Position numbers and translations under genes: made by a program
Part shown: positions 25,136-37,600 of the stretch, piece by piece
Position numbering within the stretch: the first letter of the stretch is position 1
Layout of the letters: every line of letters begins with the position of its first letter
Notes under the pieces: generated by a model
The model's input: only the letters and a program-made list of their open reading frames with translations
Databases searched by the model: none
What the model was told of the DNA's origin: nothing
Source: Aphelocoma coerulescens
Lineage: Eukaryota > Chordata > Aves > Passeriformes > Corvidae
Direction: 5' to 3'
Length of the DNA: 64,000 bases
Assembly: GCF_041296385.1 (NCBI RefSeq)
Contig: NC_091022.1
Location: 20,169,967-20,233,966, forward strand

Positions 25136-25180
<45 letters not shown>
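25136..25180. repeat. Poly-T tract, 45 bases
   Basis: Uninterrupted run of 45 T preceded by TTTTAA. On the minus strand it would be a long poly-A tail, but its upstream side (25181 onward, read in reverse) shows no AATAAA within about 30 bases and no recognisable gene body. The length is unusual for a bird genome, where the dominant LINE (CR1) does not make poly-A tails. Confidence 0.9.
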
Positions 25181-25182
<2 letters not shown>

Positions 25183-28100
25183 AGGGGTTATCTGACACAA
25201 CCAGGATTTGCAGTTCTGGCTTGAAGCTACTACAATAATGCAAACTCAGTCTGGTTTTTCAAATGTCATGATGAGATGCCTTATTAAAGCTTGACATGGA
25301 CAGGGCGTTGTAGAAAACTCTTTGATTCTATAACCCAGAGACTTTCATAGGCATGCTGTGACACTGTAAGACTTTTTTCTCTTGTGATTATCTCTCTTTA
25401 ATGTAACACTATTGTACTGGAACTCTTAGTGTCTAATTTCCCAGAGTATTACATCACTCTATTATAAGGAATCCTCCTTACTGTCACTCCTAGATCAGGA
25501 TTATACAGAAAAGCTAATGAATACTCAAGGATTAATCATTACCACAGCCATGCATTGAGCTTTGGGAGAGGAAGAAGTAGGAAAACATCCACCATTTATC
25601 ATTCCAGAGGGATTTGCAAGGCAATTCTTTACCCTGAATAAAGTGCAAGCTAAAAAACAAACAAACAAACAAACAAAAATTAACAAATGGTAATAACATA
25701 AGGTTATTATTATGTTTTTGTTTTTAAAAATTAAACTCAAAGTTCCAAACTTCTAGTTTGCATTGATAAGATACTCCAGTGGACTTCTGGCCACAATGAC
25801 CAATATAGATACATTGAGCATGTCACTGACAGCTCTGGGCCATGCTCCATCATGGCTTTATGAACTGCTTGTTATCTTCTAACCTGAAGATCATCATAGG
25901 AAGAGTGAAAGGAAAATAAAAGATAATTAAACTAAAGCACAAAGACCGTTGTTACATGGATCATTGTTCTCTTACAGGAAGCATGACACATCTCCCCAAC
26001 ACCTATTCAGAGAAATCTGCTTGTCCCAGATTTACAATTCATCATTTAAAGGAAAGAGTTAAATGTTGCTTCAATGCAAGCTTCTGAGGTATAAAATGGA
26101 AAATATTTGCTTTAACATACATGAAAAAAATACTTTAAACTTTTACTGCTTGGTTCCATTTGTCTGTGAGTGAACAGTTAGAGCAATCCCCTCACTTTGC
26201 TTTTGCATCATACTTTGCAATGAATGGAAAGAATTACTAGATTACATTTCTCTCAAAATCATTCCTCAAAAGTTCTGTGATTACCTATCTCCTCAATGCA
26301 CCATTGGAAGGCAGAGGAGATGGCAGAAATATGGATGGAAAGCAAGTACCATGAGAGACACTTGTTGAATCACTGATCTTGCTGTCAGTAGCATCGATCA
26401 ACGCACATTCCCACAAGCTCTGTAAGCCATGCCTTCGCCCACTTTCTCTTTAGCAGTCTGCCTGCATGTCGAGCTATTTTACATGGAGTACTTCATGGTG
26501 TTTCCAACCTAAAGCTGCTTCTTCTGGCATAATACTTATGGTTCTTTCCAGTCAAGTAATAATGATTTCAGGCTTTTTAAGTGCTGTTGCTATACAATTC
26601 TCTCCTCTGCTGAGTACGGTCTGATTCTCTCTTTAAAAAAGGCTGGCTCATTCCACTCCTCATCAAAGGAACAGTTCTTCTCAGCTCTTCTTTTCCTCCT
26701 GATAGACTTGGCTCACGCTCCTTTTCCCACTGCCAAAACGATTGGCCTACTTTGTTATGCTCCGATGGAGCCATCATACCCTACTTGGCTGCAGTTGGCG
26801 TGTTCCACTCTGCTCAGATTAAGCTCTCTAACTCTGCTCTTTTTTACTCTGATATGGTCATTCTCCTGTAATCCTCTGTGCTTTTCTATAATCAGTCTGC
26901 TCATCATTTGTAGAAAGTTGTCTCGATAATCAGATTTCATCCATATGGAGTTTAATCCAGGTATTCGCTAATGACCGCTACGACTGGTAGCTGCCTTTTT
27001 GTGGCATATTTTTGACGGGAAACTATACTGTCTACCTGTCATGTGTTCTGTAAAAAATGTTCACTTCCACATTAATGTAAAATGATCTGCGTAAAGCATA
27101 TTAGTACAAAGCTGTGAACAGTCCTTGCACACCTCTTGGGAGCCAGACAGAAATGGACCCACGTAAATTCCAGTTAAAGGCTTATTATTACAGAAGCACA
27201 TATTACAGAGGCATAAAGGAATCCCATTTGTGTTATTAAAACCCACCTGACTAAATCCTTCACAGTGTACCAATATCAGTGCACATGCCTTGGGAGCTGT
27301 GCAGAAAACTTCCCAAAATGTGCATAAACTTAGGTTAAGAGCATTTCTAATCCTGCAGTGTTTACAAGTTGCTAATTATGTGGTCCCTGATTTGTATTAA
27401 ATATGAAAGAATTTTGAGTCTCCTTTTGTGAGTTACTATTGATGTGTTCTAGCCACAACTGTTCTAGCCATTTCTGACAAACAATTTATTACCTTTCTTC
27501 TTGTTTGATGCATTCATGGCTCAAAATGTGGCAGGAGTTGGGGTTTTTTCCCCCAATACTTAACAATAATCCAGGAAAAAGTACCCAGGTATTAAACAAA
27601 TGAGAAGGTATAATTAATTCATGAAAGTCCTTTTTGAAAATGTTGGCCCACATTAATCTGCCTTTTTCTATGTATTCGTGCCACCCTATTTCTTAATTCA
27701 CCTCTTCTGCATTATTAAAAAGTATAAATTCATTACTGTGAACATTTATTTTGTCTGAAGCATCACCAATTTTAACCAGCATGCTTGTATGAATCAGAGC
27801 ATGATAAAAAACATTTGACTTCATAAATCTTTTACTTCTGAATGACTGATGAAAAAAGAAAGGGTCTATAAAACCATGAATACCTTCTCAGTAAATGATG
27901 CAAAAATTTATATGAAAAGTAATTGATAATTTTGAGATCAGTGAAAAAAATTATAAATCTGTCTCCTTTATGAAGTCTTTTGTATGAAATATGGGATAGT
28001 TTAGGCTATAAAATTTATACTTACCAGCAGGATACTCAATCAACAGCTTTAAACAAGATAGAGATCACAACAGAAACCAATGTTATAGACAAGCAATTCA

Positions 28101-31100
28101 GAAATTGTATTTATTTATACTTTTATTCTCTTGCTCAGTTTCACTTAAAATAAACTATTACAACATTATGTACAGTTAATTACTTCTGCTGGAAACTAAA
28201 ATATTTAGTTCCAGCACCTTTTCTCAATGGACTTGCAAGACACTATTTAGAATTTGTGTATATGGCATGCTGCACGTATTAAAACCATAAAGACCATGTC
28301 AGGGGCTCTAAGGAATAATAAAATATTAATTTGATGGCAAAAATTAAGTGTCTTAAAGCAAGAAGCTGTTGTTTATCCCATGAGTGGCTTTTAAGACATT
28401 GATGTCTGGTTTGATTGTGTCTATTCTCAGCCAAATTAACCACACGTAATGAGACCTAAATAACTATCTGACTTCAATCAAGCACCTCACTTATGGAAAG
28501 CCACCAATTTTCTCTCTGTCAAGTCCTCAATATAAGAAAGGACATATCCTCTTTCTGAACTCATCTGATTTTGATAAAACTATAAAAATGCCTGTTTCAT
28601 CCTTGTGAACTTGCAGAAAAGGCATATCCTTACAAAAAAAACACTTTCTTCACACGTAAAGAAATACATGGAAAGAAGGCCACAGAAAATGTGCATCTTA
28701 TGTGTGAAATCCTAATTTACTGAGAATAAGAAATACCTGACCATGAATAGGGAAATGAATAAATTAATTATATGCTTGTTAAAATAAATGAATCGTTCTA
28801 ATGCTCTGCTGCTTCAAGACAGTTAATTCAATTTACAGCACCTAAGAATCCAGCCTATATGTGAGTAGTGGTGTATATATATATTGTCATCAGATGTATA
28901 TATAAGACATCTGCAGATGTAGTTTCCTTTCAGTGACTGCCAGAACCAGGGATGATAGTACAGTGAAAACACCAATTTACACAAGAAATACTGCACCATA
29001 TACTAGTTTGCAGTTAACAAAAGACTATTTACTATGACTTGTATTAACATTTAAAAGCTATAAAACACGATAATAATTAATTTATTTTATTAAAAAATAT
29101 ATATATAGAAAGGAAAATAAATATTTCCAGATCTGTTTTTGTGGTGCTTACAGGAAGTAATGGCAACTTATCAGATTTCTTTTTTTTATTAATATAATTC
29201 AGACTACATCATAGAAAACATGAACCCTGAAAAGGAAATTTTTCAAAAACATCTTTTGAATATCTAAGGTTCCTGACCATCCCCTATCTTCTTCTGTTGC
29301 ATTTTCTTCAAAGCAGAGCAAAATGCTGAATACATCCTATGGAAGCACCAGAAAGTCTAAAGATTTTAGGCAACATAATGTGAAAGCATTGGTAAAAGGG
29401 CAGAAGCTAGGAGAAGTAGAGCAGGGAGACACTGGCAGCACAGAGGTGAGCAGAAAAGGATCAGTTTCCCAGCTGAGAGAGGGACAAAGACTAGGAGTTA
29501 CTGAACTTAACTCAAAACTGTAATTCTTTTGAGATGTTCTGGTGAAATCATTCATCTTATCCTTGAAGTTAATGATCAGAAGGACAAAATGAAACTGTGA
29601 CCCTTGGTTCTTGAGGAAAATAAAAAAAGAAAAAGAGGATGGAGTTTTGCATTGTGTAAGCCCCAGGACTCTGTCAAGAGCAGAACAGCTGGATGTATTT
29701 TTTGCTGACTCATGCCACTGGTATGTATGTCTTAGGCTTGATCATTCTCACAATTAGTATCAGAATTATTTTGAGAGAGACAATTGGCCTCTGAATGCAG
29801 ATGTGCCAAGTATGGTTGGTTATGCATACGTGTCAACTATTTCAACAGAAATGAGGAGAAAAGTAGACAGACTTGGATGTTTTGTTTGGCTTTCATGTTT
29901 CAGACGCTTTGCTTTGGTGCTGTGTGTCTGGTATTCGCTTTGTCACATAATTATGCTAGGTCTTGTTCGGCTTGGAAAATCAGGTTTATTTTCTTTTTCT
30001 GAAGAGAGATGACAAGTGCTATTTTAATCTTTCCAAGCAATTTCAGTATTAAGCATTCCTATCACGTATCATTTCAGGGAGGGAGGTTACAGCTTTAAGT
30101 TCCTACATCTGGAGTGTTGTCCACTCTCAGGTAGACGTGACTGCCAACAGCAAAAGAGAAAGAAGGGTTTGGAATCAGATTGCAGTTAAGGTTATACAGC
30201 ATCAATGGTGTCAGGCTCGAGGGAGGCATTCAGCAGTCTCTATCTGCTATGCAAACCACCAAACGCCTCCATCTGACAGATTTTCAAAATAGCTACGCTT
30301 GGCACCACTTCTTTGGGCACAATATGTCCTGGATAATTTATTTAGTTTATATATTCAGCTGTATACTAATTAACTCTTTGTCTTTTGGAGTTCTGATTTC
30401 CTGTTTAATGCATTTAACATTGTGTCTTTGTAGTCCAAGGGGACAAAGTCTTCTGCCACTTACCTGGAAGGAATTCAGAGTAATTTAGACGGTTTCAGTG
30501 GACTTACATTGCCTTTAGAGAGCAGAGTTTGATCCTCTCAGTGGAATTAGCAAACAGCTATAATTACCTCCATTAAAAAAAAAAGTGCAAACAGATTTTA
30601 CCTCACTTTCTCACCATTTGCTTTTTTTTTTTTTTTTGCCAAAGAACACTTAGCAGAGGACAGAACAAAGCTTGTCAAGGAGGCTCACTCAAGCCAGTGA
30701 TGTCAGCCATGAAACAGAACCTGAATTTTGAATTGGGCCCCCATTAAAACTGCACAAACGGCTGTGATTTGCAAGATTTTAATTTTGAAATTTTAATCTG
30801 GAGCAGTGGAATTCACTACAGTTGGTTCTGAGAAGGGTCAGTGTACAGGAGATAAGACCTGAGGCTTGCGCTGTTTTGTAGGCTCCACATTTATTGAATT
30901 AATAGCTAATGTTTGCATGAATTTTCAATTTAGGGATGTGGAAAACCCTGTCACTATTAGAAGCCCGTGTTTAAAAGCAATTTGTAGCAAGCTAGATAGA
31001 GAGTGCAGCACACAGGATATTAAAGAGCAAGCTGAGAAAGACATAGGAGAAGTTACCTATGCATTCCAAAGAAAGAAACTGATCTCCTGAAACTTCTGCT

Positions 31101-31605
31101 ATGTGTTTTTGAGTTATATATTTCTCCTATAGTTCGTTTTCTTATATATATTTTAATGATGAATATGAAATCTTTTTTCACATATTTTTTTTTAAAAGAT
31201 AGATGTCATTTAAACTTTATTGCATATAATGTAAGATTTAGTGTTTGTAGTGTGTGAATGTGTGCTTGTGTTTATATTTACATTTTTGTACTGGAATATT
31301 TCTTTTAAAAAAACACACTGCAAAATAGGTAAGATTGAGAAATGCAAAGAGCTTTCGGATATTTTAGTATCTATAAGTACATTTGGTGTCTACTTGGGTT
31401 TTGTAGCAAAAGTCATTTGACTTTGTTCTTCATTTAGACTAAACTAATTAGTTTGATTTGCATTCCTTTTATGATCCACAATATACTGTATAGCACATAT
31501 TAAAAAAAAAAACCTAACTACAAATGCATTCTATCAAGTTCATTATTTTCAGAGTATTTCTACCTTTATATTCAATCAAATAGGAAATATTAGACACATG
31601 ATAAA
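25181..31605. other. Non-coding sequence, no confident gene
   Basis: A 6.4-kb AT-rich stretch. Several open frames of 60-100 codons (for example 30180-30488) show no domain, no splice support and no family resemblance. Simple repeats: (AAAC)n at 25654-25679, AT dinucleotide runs near 28872 and 29098, and a 16-base poly-T at 30622-30637. No transposon was recognised. Confidence 0.45.
25654..25679. repeat. (AAAC)n microsatellite
   Basis: About six AAAC units, uninterrupted, in AT-rich sequence. Confidence 0.9.
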
Positions 31606-31696
31606 CATCTATGGCAGCCTGTACAGCAAGACATTTCACTGAGATGTGTAATGCACATCACAGTGAAATGTCTTGCTGTACAGGCTGCCATAGATG
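31606..31696. repeat. Near-perfect 91-bp inverted repeat (hairpin)
   Basis: The left arm starts CATCTATGGCAGCC at 31606 and the right arm ends GGCTGCCATAGATG at 31696, symmetric about base 31651. Walking inwards from both ends, 36 consecutive pairs are Watson-Crick (31606-31641 with 31661-31696). Then come one A-A mismatch (31642/31660), six more perfect pairs (31643-31648 with 31654-31659) and a loop of about five bases (TAATG). Transcribed from either strand this folds into one 42-pair stem. Size and shape match a pre-miRNA or a palindromic foldback element such as a MITE, but the stem is more perfect than most conserved pre-miRNAs. Pairing stops abruptly at both ends. Flanking bases show no TA or other evident target-site duplication. 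Confidence 0.95.
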
Positions 31697-34600
31697 CAGA
31701 GTCCTCTCTGCTTAGTGTTATACTGGAGCTTCCTGGATCACATGGGAACATTTTGTCTTATAAAAACATTTTAAATTTAGAAAGAGACAAGAAATTAAAC
31801 CTGATTGTTCTGAAAATAACTTACAAGTAAGAGTTAATTTTATTTTTTAAATTTATAATCCTGAACATTATCATTTATCATATAAATCATAAATTTATAA
31901 TCACAAACATGAAGAAGTTTGAAATAAAAACTGTTAACATTTGAGTGCCTTAACGTTGGCAGAAATGTATTCCAGGCTTTTTTGGAAAGTTAATTTTGAC
32001 AAAATTAGAACTGACATTGTACTGTGCTGAAAGACCTAAATATTCCAGGGGAATATGATTCTAGCTAAATTTCTCTGACCAGGGCTACTAATAATTAATG
32101 AAAGTTTTTGAAGTTCCCATCACAGAAGTATATGAACTGCTGGGAAATTAGAAGCCAGAGAAAGAAATAAAGTATAGACATTTCATCATTCAACATGTGG
32201 AACAGGGAATTTGATGCTGTTTGTTGGCTGACAAACTCAATTCTCAGATTGAAAAAAATCAGAACTTTGCAGCAGGATTAAGCTGATATGCCTGACTGCA
32301 GAGTGATGAGCTTTGACTGATGCAGCACAAGTTTGAATGGTGTTCCCATGCACAGCAGAGGAAAAATTGTTAAAAACTCCCTTGTCTTAGAGAATGGAGA
32401 GGAGAGAGAGGGCAGTGAAGGAGAAGAAAATACACAGACATAGCATATGTTACACATTTAAAAGAAAAATTGCTTACTGAAGTGCATGAAAGAACCATTA
32501 GGGTTGTTTTTTAAATTTAGAATCCACTCATGTGGGGTGAAGTGATATTGTGGCAGCCGAAGTGCTAGAGTGGAGGTCAGGCCTTCGTTGTCACTTTTGC
32601 TAAATGCTGGGTAGCTCCAACTGCATGAGAGACTGTTAAGGAAACCAAAGGCAGAAGTTTCACACCAAACCCATCAGTCTGGCTCATAAGCAAAAACATT
32701 CCCCAGAAATTTACAGTCTGACACTTCCTACTTGTGTGCACCAGCCTGCTCAATATCCAGCTTCCCGCAAGCTACTTTTCACTTTGGGATTCACAGTAAG
32801 CATATTGAAAGCAATGGAAAAATTCTCATTGATCTTAGGGGCCTTCCAGACAGACCTTCTGTAAGTGTGAATGCTCCAGACACCAAATTAGAGATGCTAA
32901 TGTGAGTTTGTCATACACTGAGGTTGTTACAGAATTGTGTATAAACAGTGTTTTAAAGTGTGGAGCAGTAACCATTTAGTGAGTGAGATGAAATGGGGAC
33001 CTGTAAGTCACAGCAACATATTTTAGTAATTTGTTTATGTAAAGCAAACAAATTGCTACAAGTTTTAGCAATTACCATCAATTTACTAGCCAATTATTAG
33101 CGATTTTTTTTCCAAATTGGTTTGAGGGATTCACTCTATTCTGTTTATTTACTTGTTCTGTGTTCTTTGTTTCTATTTTATAACTGGAATAATTAGTAGA
33201 GATAAAGGTGGCAGAGGATCAAAATGCCTGTTATGGGGCAGTTAGGAGTCATGTAGTGACCCACAAGGAGAGATGGGATGACTTGGATGATTTGGGGCCT
33301 CTTGGTATCCTACAAAGAGAAATCCAACTGACTATGATGTCCATGTTACTAATAGTTTACCTTTTTTTTTTTCATTTTTAAATAATACTTTGCCAAATCA
33401 TATATCAAGGATATCAAGGGGAAAAAAAAATCCCAAACAGTGAACCTGCAGTTATCAAGGGTTTCCAGCATCCCTGGGTGTGTGTGAATAACAGGGAGCC
33501 TGCCCCATGTAACACACACCTCGAGCACTCTTGTACTTCTACCACCCTAAAGCAAACACAAGCCTAAACCAGAGCCATGTGTACACATAAAAGTCTAAAC
33601 AGATTAACTTACTCAGAGACAGTGAACCGAACAACAAACAAACAGAAATTAGGATAAAAGAGATCAATAGACAGCAAAACAAGGGGAAAAGTTAGCATCT
33701 AAATCTCAGATTGCTGACAACTAGCAGATTCATGGTGCTTTCAAAGGAGAAAGAGCTGGTTCAGCACCTGCAATGAGAGTGTAGACAAGAATGGCATTTA
33801 CACTTTTGTGGCTCGCACAGCCATCCTATGAGAGTGGATTATTGCATTCTGATGAAAACAAACATGAGCCAAACTCCAGGACTGCCTTGTGCTGCTAACT
33901 GCATTTCAAAGAAAATGTAGACTATGAAGATTGCAAATATAATGGGTCCCACATCGCAGTGACGAACACAGTATACAAACAGTAAACCTGGTGGTGTGTT
34001 CAGATAGTCCTCATCAACAGCACCAGACTCCTGCTATCATGTTTTCAAAGGGAATTTTCTGAAGGATAATAGAAATGTGTGTACATGAGAGACAATCAAA
34101 TCTACCAACATCTTTTAAGTAACAAACATTTCCTTATGCATTCCTCTTGAGCCTTAAAAATGTAAAAAAAAAAAATTACCATGTTCCATATTGAAGCTGT
34201 TTTCCTCAATGATTCTAGTGGCATTAACTTTTAAAGCTTTAATCTTCCAGCCAAATACCAAACATACCTGAGATCCCTTATTACAGACTTGATTACCCAT
34301 GCCAGATTGACGTGGTAACCGTGGCATCTTTGCTGTGAAGAGGAATTCAGCTTTAAAAAAAAAAAAAAAGTCATTCTATTTTATAACTATACAGATTCAC
34401 ACAATGTGATAATAAAGAGGATAAATAATGAAACCTGACAGGACACTGAGCTTACTGCACAAGTGTGGACAGCAGAAAAGGCAAGAAATAATACAGTTGT
34501 CACTGGACTATTTCACCTTCACACCATATAAACAAAAGCATTGTTGTTGTTAGTTGGTCCAACTCTTTGACTGCATAATCCCAGAGTATTAATGCTAAAT

Positions 34601-37600
34601 GTGAAAACTGTAAACCTCCAGCTTTGCTGGGCACAAAAAATGTGTGACTGTACAGCAATCTGCCTTGGTCAAGAAATTATTACTGTGTTTGAAATCAGGA
34701 CATACACATGTATAATGAATACTTACATCATGCTTTACTTTCTTTGTGCTCTAATGTTGCTCTTTATTGTCTGCAATACTCAATTTCTACTACAAAATGG
34801 CAATTAATTTTACTGGTACACAAAAGGTACAGAATAGACAGTGAAATTATATGAGAAATGGCTTAGCAGTAAGTGCTCTTCTTGGCTTTTCCACAGGCAT
34901 TCTATTAGAGAAGAAATATTAAATCTGAAACAGCTCTTAAGAAAAACCTAAACACTTCTTAGGTATATGATCTTAAAGAGTAACTTATCTTTGAAGAATT
35001 GCATTTTTATTCTGGAAATGCTTACTTCAATCTCAACATTTATAGGTATAATTTATTTTTCAGTAATACCTAGCCATGAGCTTCTCTGATATCGGGTGTA
35101 CAGTCTGGCCCAAGAATGATACTGAGATGGTTTTAATATAATGTCATTGTGCTAGTCACAGCTATTTGTCCTGAGTTTTAATCAGCTTATATTATTTTTA
35201 TACATACACAGAGGCTTTTTTCACAGTTGTTCACAATAATAAAAAAATCCACGTTTAGCTTTAGGTTCTGAACTAAAATGTAAATCTAACAAGGTGCTTA
35301 AAAAGCATTTTGGTATCAGTCACTCAGGTTTTTTTCTACAACAATTTTCAAGTAAAGAACAATATAAAATGGGTTACAATATCTTCTCTACAGTTTAGCC
35401 CAACCAAAGGATTTTTTTCCAGTCCTACTTAGGTCCATTGCATTTCTTATTTTTCTACATACTTCTTCATGACTAATTGGGGTAACATAAGCTTGCACTC
35501 TTTTGGATATTATTCACTGTCAGCTTTCTCTGTTGAATAAATTGATCTCTTGAAAACTTACTTACATAGCACACAGCAGGAGAAATGGAGGAGAAGCAAT
35601 CACTGTCCAAAGAGAGGTGGAAAGAGGAGGCTGAATGAAAAATGGATAGATATGGATCACACATGCCAGATGCTGAAGTAAAGCCTGTTTATCCCTAATA
35701 AGTTGGTGAAGTTGCGGAGAAGAGTTTAGCCGTGTGAATATAGGATTCCTGTAGTACTGCCAAGGTCAGTGATAACGGGTGGTGATCAGCTCAGTAAATG
35801 CTGGTTGTGCAAGTTAAAGTTGCCTAGGGACTGCTTTAACCTATGCACCCAATTTTTTTCCAAGCCTACAAAACATTTCAGAGACGAAAACACACGTAAA
35901 ATGACTATATGGGCCATGTGTTCTTTGTTTCCTACCTTCCAAAGTAAGCTCTTGTTTCCCTCTATTTTATATTTTCTTCCTGCCCTGGGTTCTTAAAGAT
36001 GGATGTGTAATTGTAGTTTGAATGACAGATTGGGGTAGTGCCTTTCATTCACTTCACACAAACCTCCAGGATCCTCAGGGTGTTCGAGTAGGGGCAGAAT
36101 AGAGTGCTTAGCTTTTAATGGATGGTTAAGAAGTAATGAAAGGGGAATCAGCTTATCTCGGGGTGCCCTGTGGGCTACATTGTTTTCAAATAGCTTTTAG
36201 CTGGGACTTCTCTCTCTGAGGTTATACATTGTTCAAGTGATTACCTCAGGAAACAGGACTGTTTCAGATACACCCCTTAGATACCACAGCTGTGGTCACA
36301 AGTCTAAATTGTGTTAAAACCAGTTTGCATTGCACTGATAATGTCAAGACATGCTACTGAGCTCTGTTATGGCAAAAAAAAAGCGCATCATTTTACATCT
36401 TTAAGCAAATAAGGTGGTTCAGATTGATCCTCCAGTGCATTTCCTGTATCTGGTTTATGGACAAACTGGCCAAGATGACAGAAGATGTGGGCATTTACAG
36501 GGTGCTTTGGGACTTGTAGTCCACTCTGAGGAGGTTATCCACTGCCCTGTTAAGGGCATCAACTGTCCACGAGGTTTTAGATTTCTAGATTTGATAGGAG
36601 CTGCATAAAATAGATTCTTTTTTACTCTCAAAGGACCACTTCAGTTATATTTATGCAACATCCACACATAAAATTATTTTACTGGACAAAGTGAACTGTG
36701 GCAGTCTGAAATTGTCCAGCTATTAAACTGAATACTAACTTGAAAGCATTTCTGCTCTAAAAATATGGTGGGCTGAATTAAAAGGGTGATATTAGGAAAG
36801 ATAATTCCCATAAAGGGTCACTTTCACGGAAGAATCAACATTTTGCAGCAGACCCAGAACATTGTTATAGTTCAATGGAAAGTCTGCTATAAAAACTAGG
36901 GAGGTTTCCCCTGTGCTTTCTGAGGAGATTATACTTGGCTTCACTGCCATTGAGTGGACAAGATGATCACCTTCTGGACATTAAAAACCTTTGAGATTTG
37001 AAGGAAGTTTCTGAGCTATTTCTGTAGAATTTTCAAAGAGAGAAAGGAGACAGGGTGTCCTGTCTACCCCTCACCTCTTTCGGGAAGTCAGAGCCTTAGG
37101 GTGAAGAGATATTTGATTTTTAAAGGTGGGATGTGTGTGAACATGTGTCCCTGTGTCCTTAGGAGTGTGTCTGCACATGAACTTCTTGACTTGCCATATG
37201 GGACCTTTGATATAGTGTGTACAGTAAATGTTTACCAAGAGCTCATTCTCTCTTGAGCATATGGATTCCCCAGAAAAGTAATGAAAAAAAATTGTCTATA
37301 TAAACTGAGAAATATCAAAATGCTTATTCAAGGAAAAGTTGAACAACTTTGAAATTGTTATTTTTAGTTTTCATATTCCATTCTTACAGTATCATATCAA
37401 TTCTCATCTTGCTTATTTTCTTGTCCAGCATAAATTTTTGCTTCAAAAGTCATTTACTGCCCAGGGAATTCAAAGAAAGTATATGGTCTACAATTCATGT
37501 CAAGAGACAAGCTCTTATTCTAGTCCCGTCTCTTACAATCACCACCCTGCTTAAAACTGAAAAGCTAAAAATAAGGAACTTAAATTTCACAACATTTTCT

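Noticed and set aside
34355..34369. Poly-A runs (also 41462-41483, 41892-41906, 16452-16471) as tails of processed pseudogenes or SINEs
   Set aside because: No gene or SINE body, properly placed AATAAA or flanking direct repeats could be recognised next to them.
36500..36530. GGGACTTGTAGTCC resembling a ZNF143-type promoter motif
   Set aside because: The key TTCCCAG half is altered and no CpG-rich or promoter-like context surrounds it.
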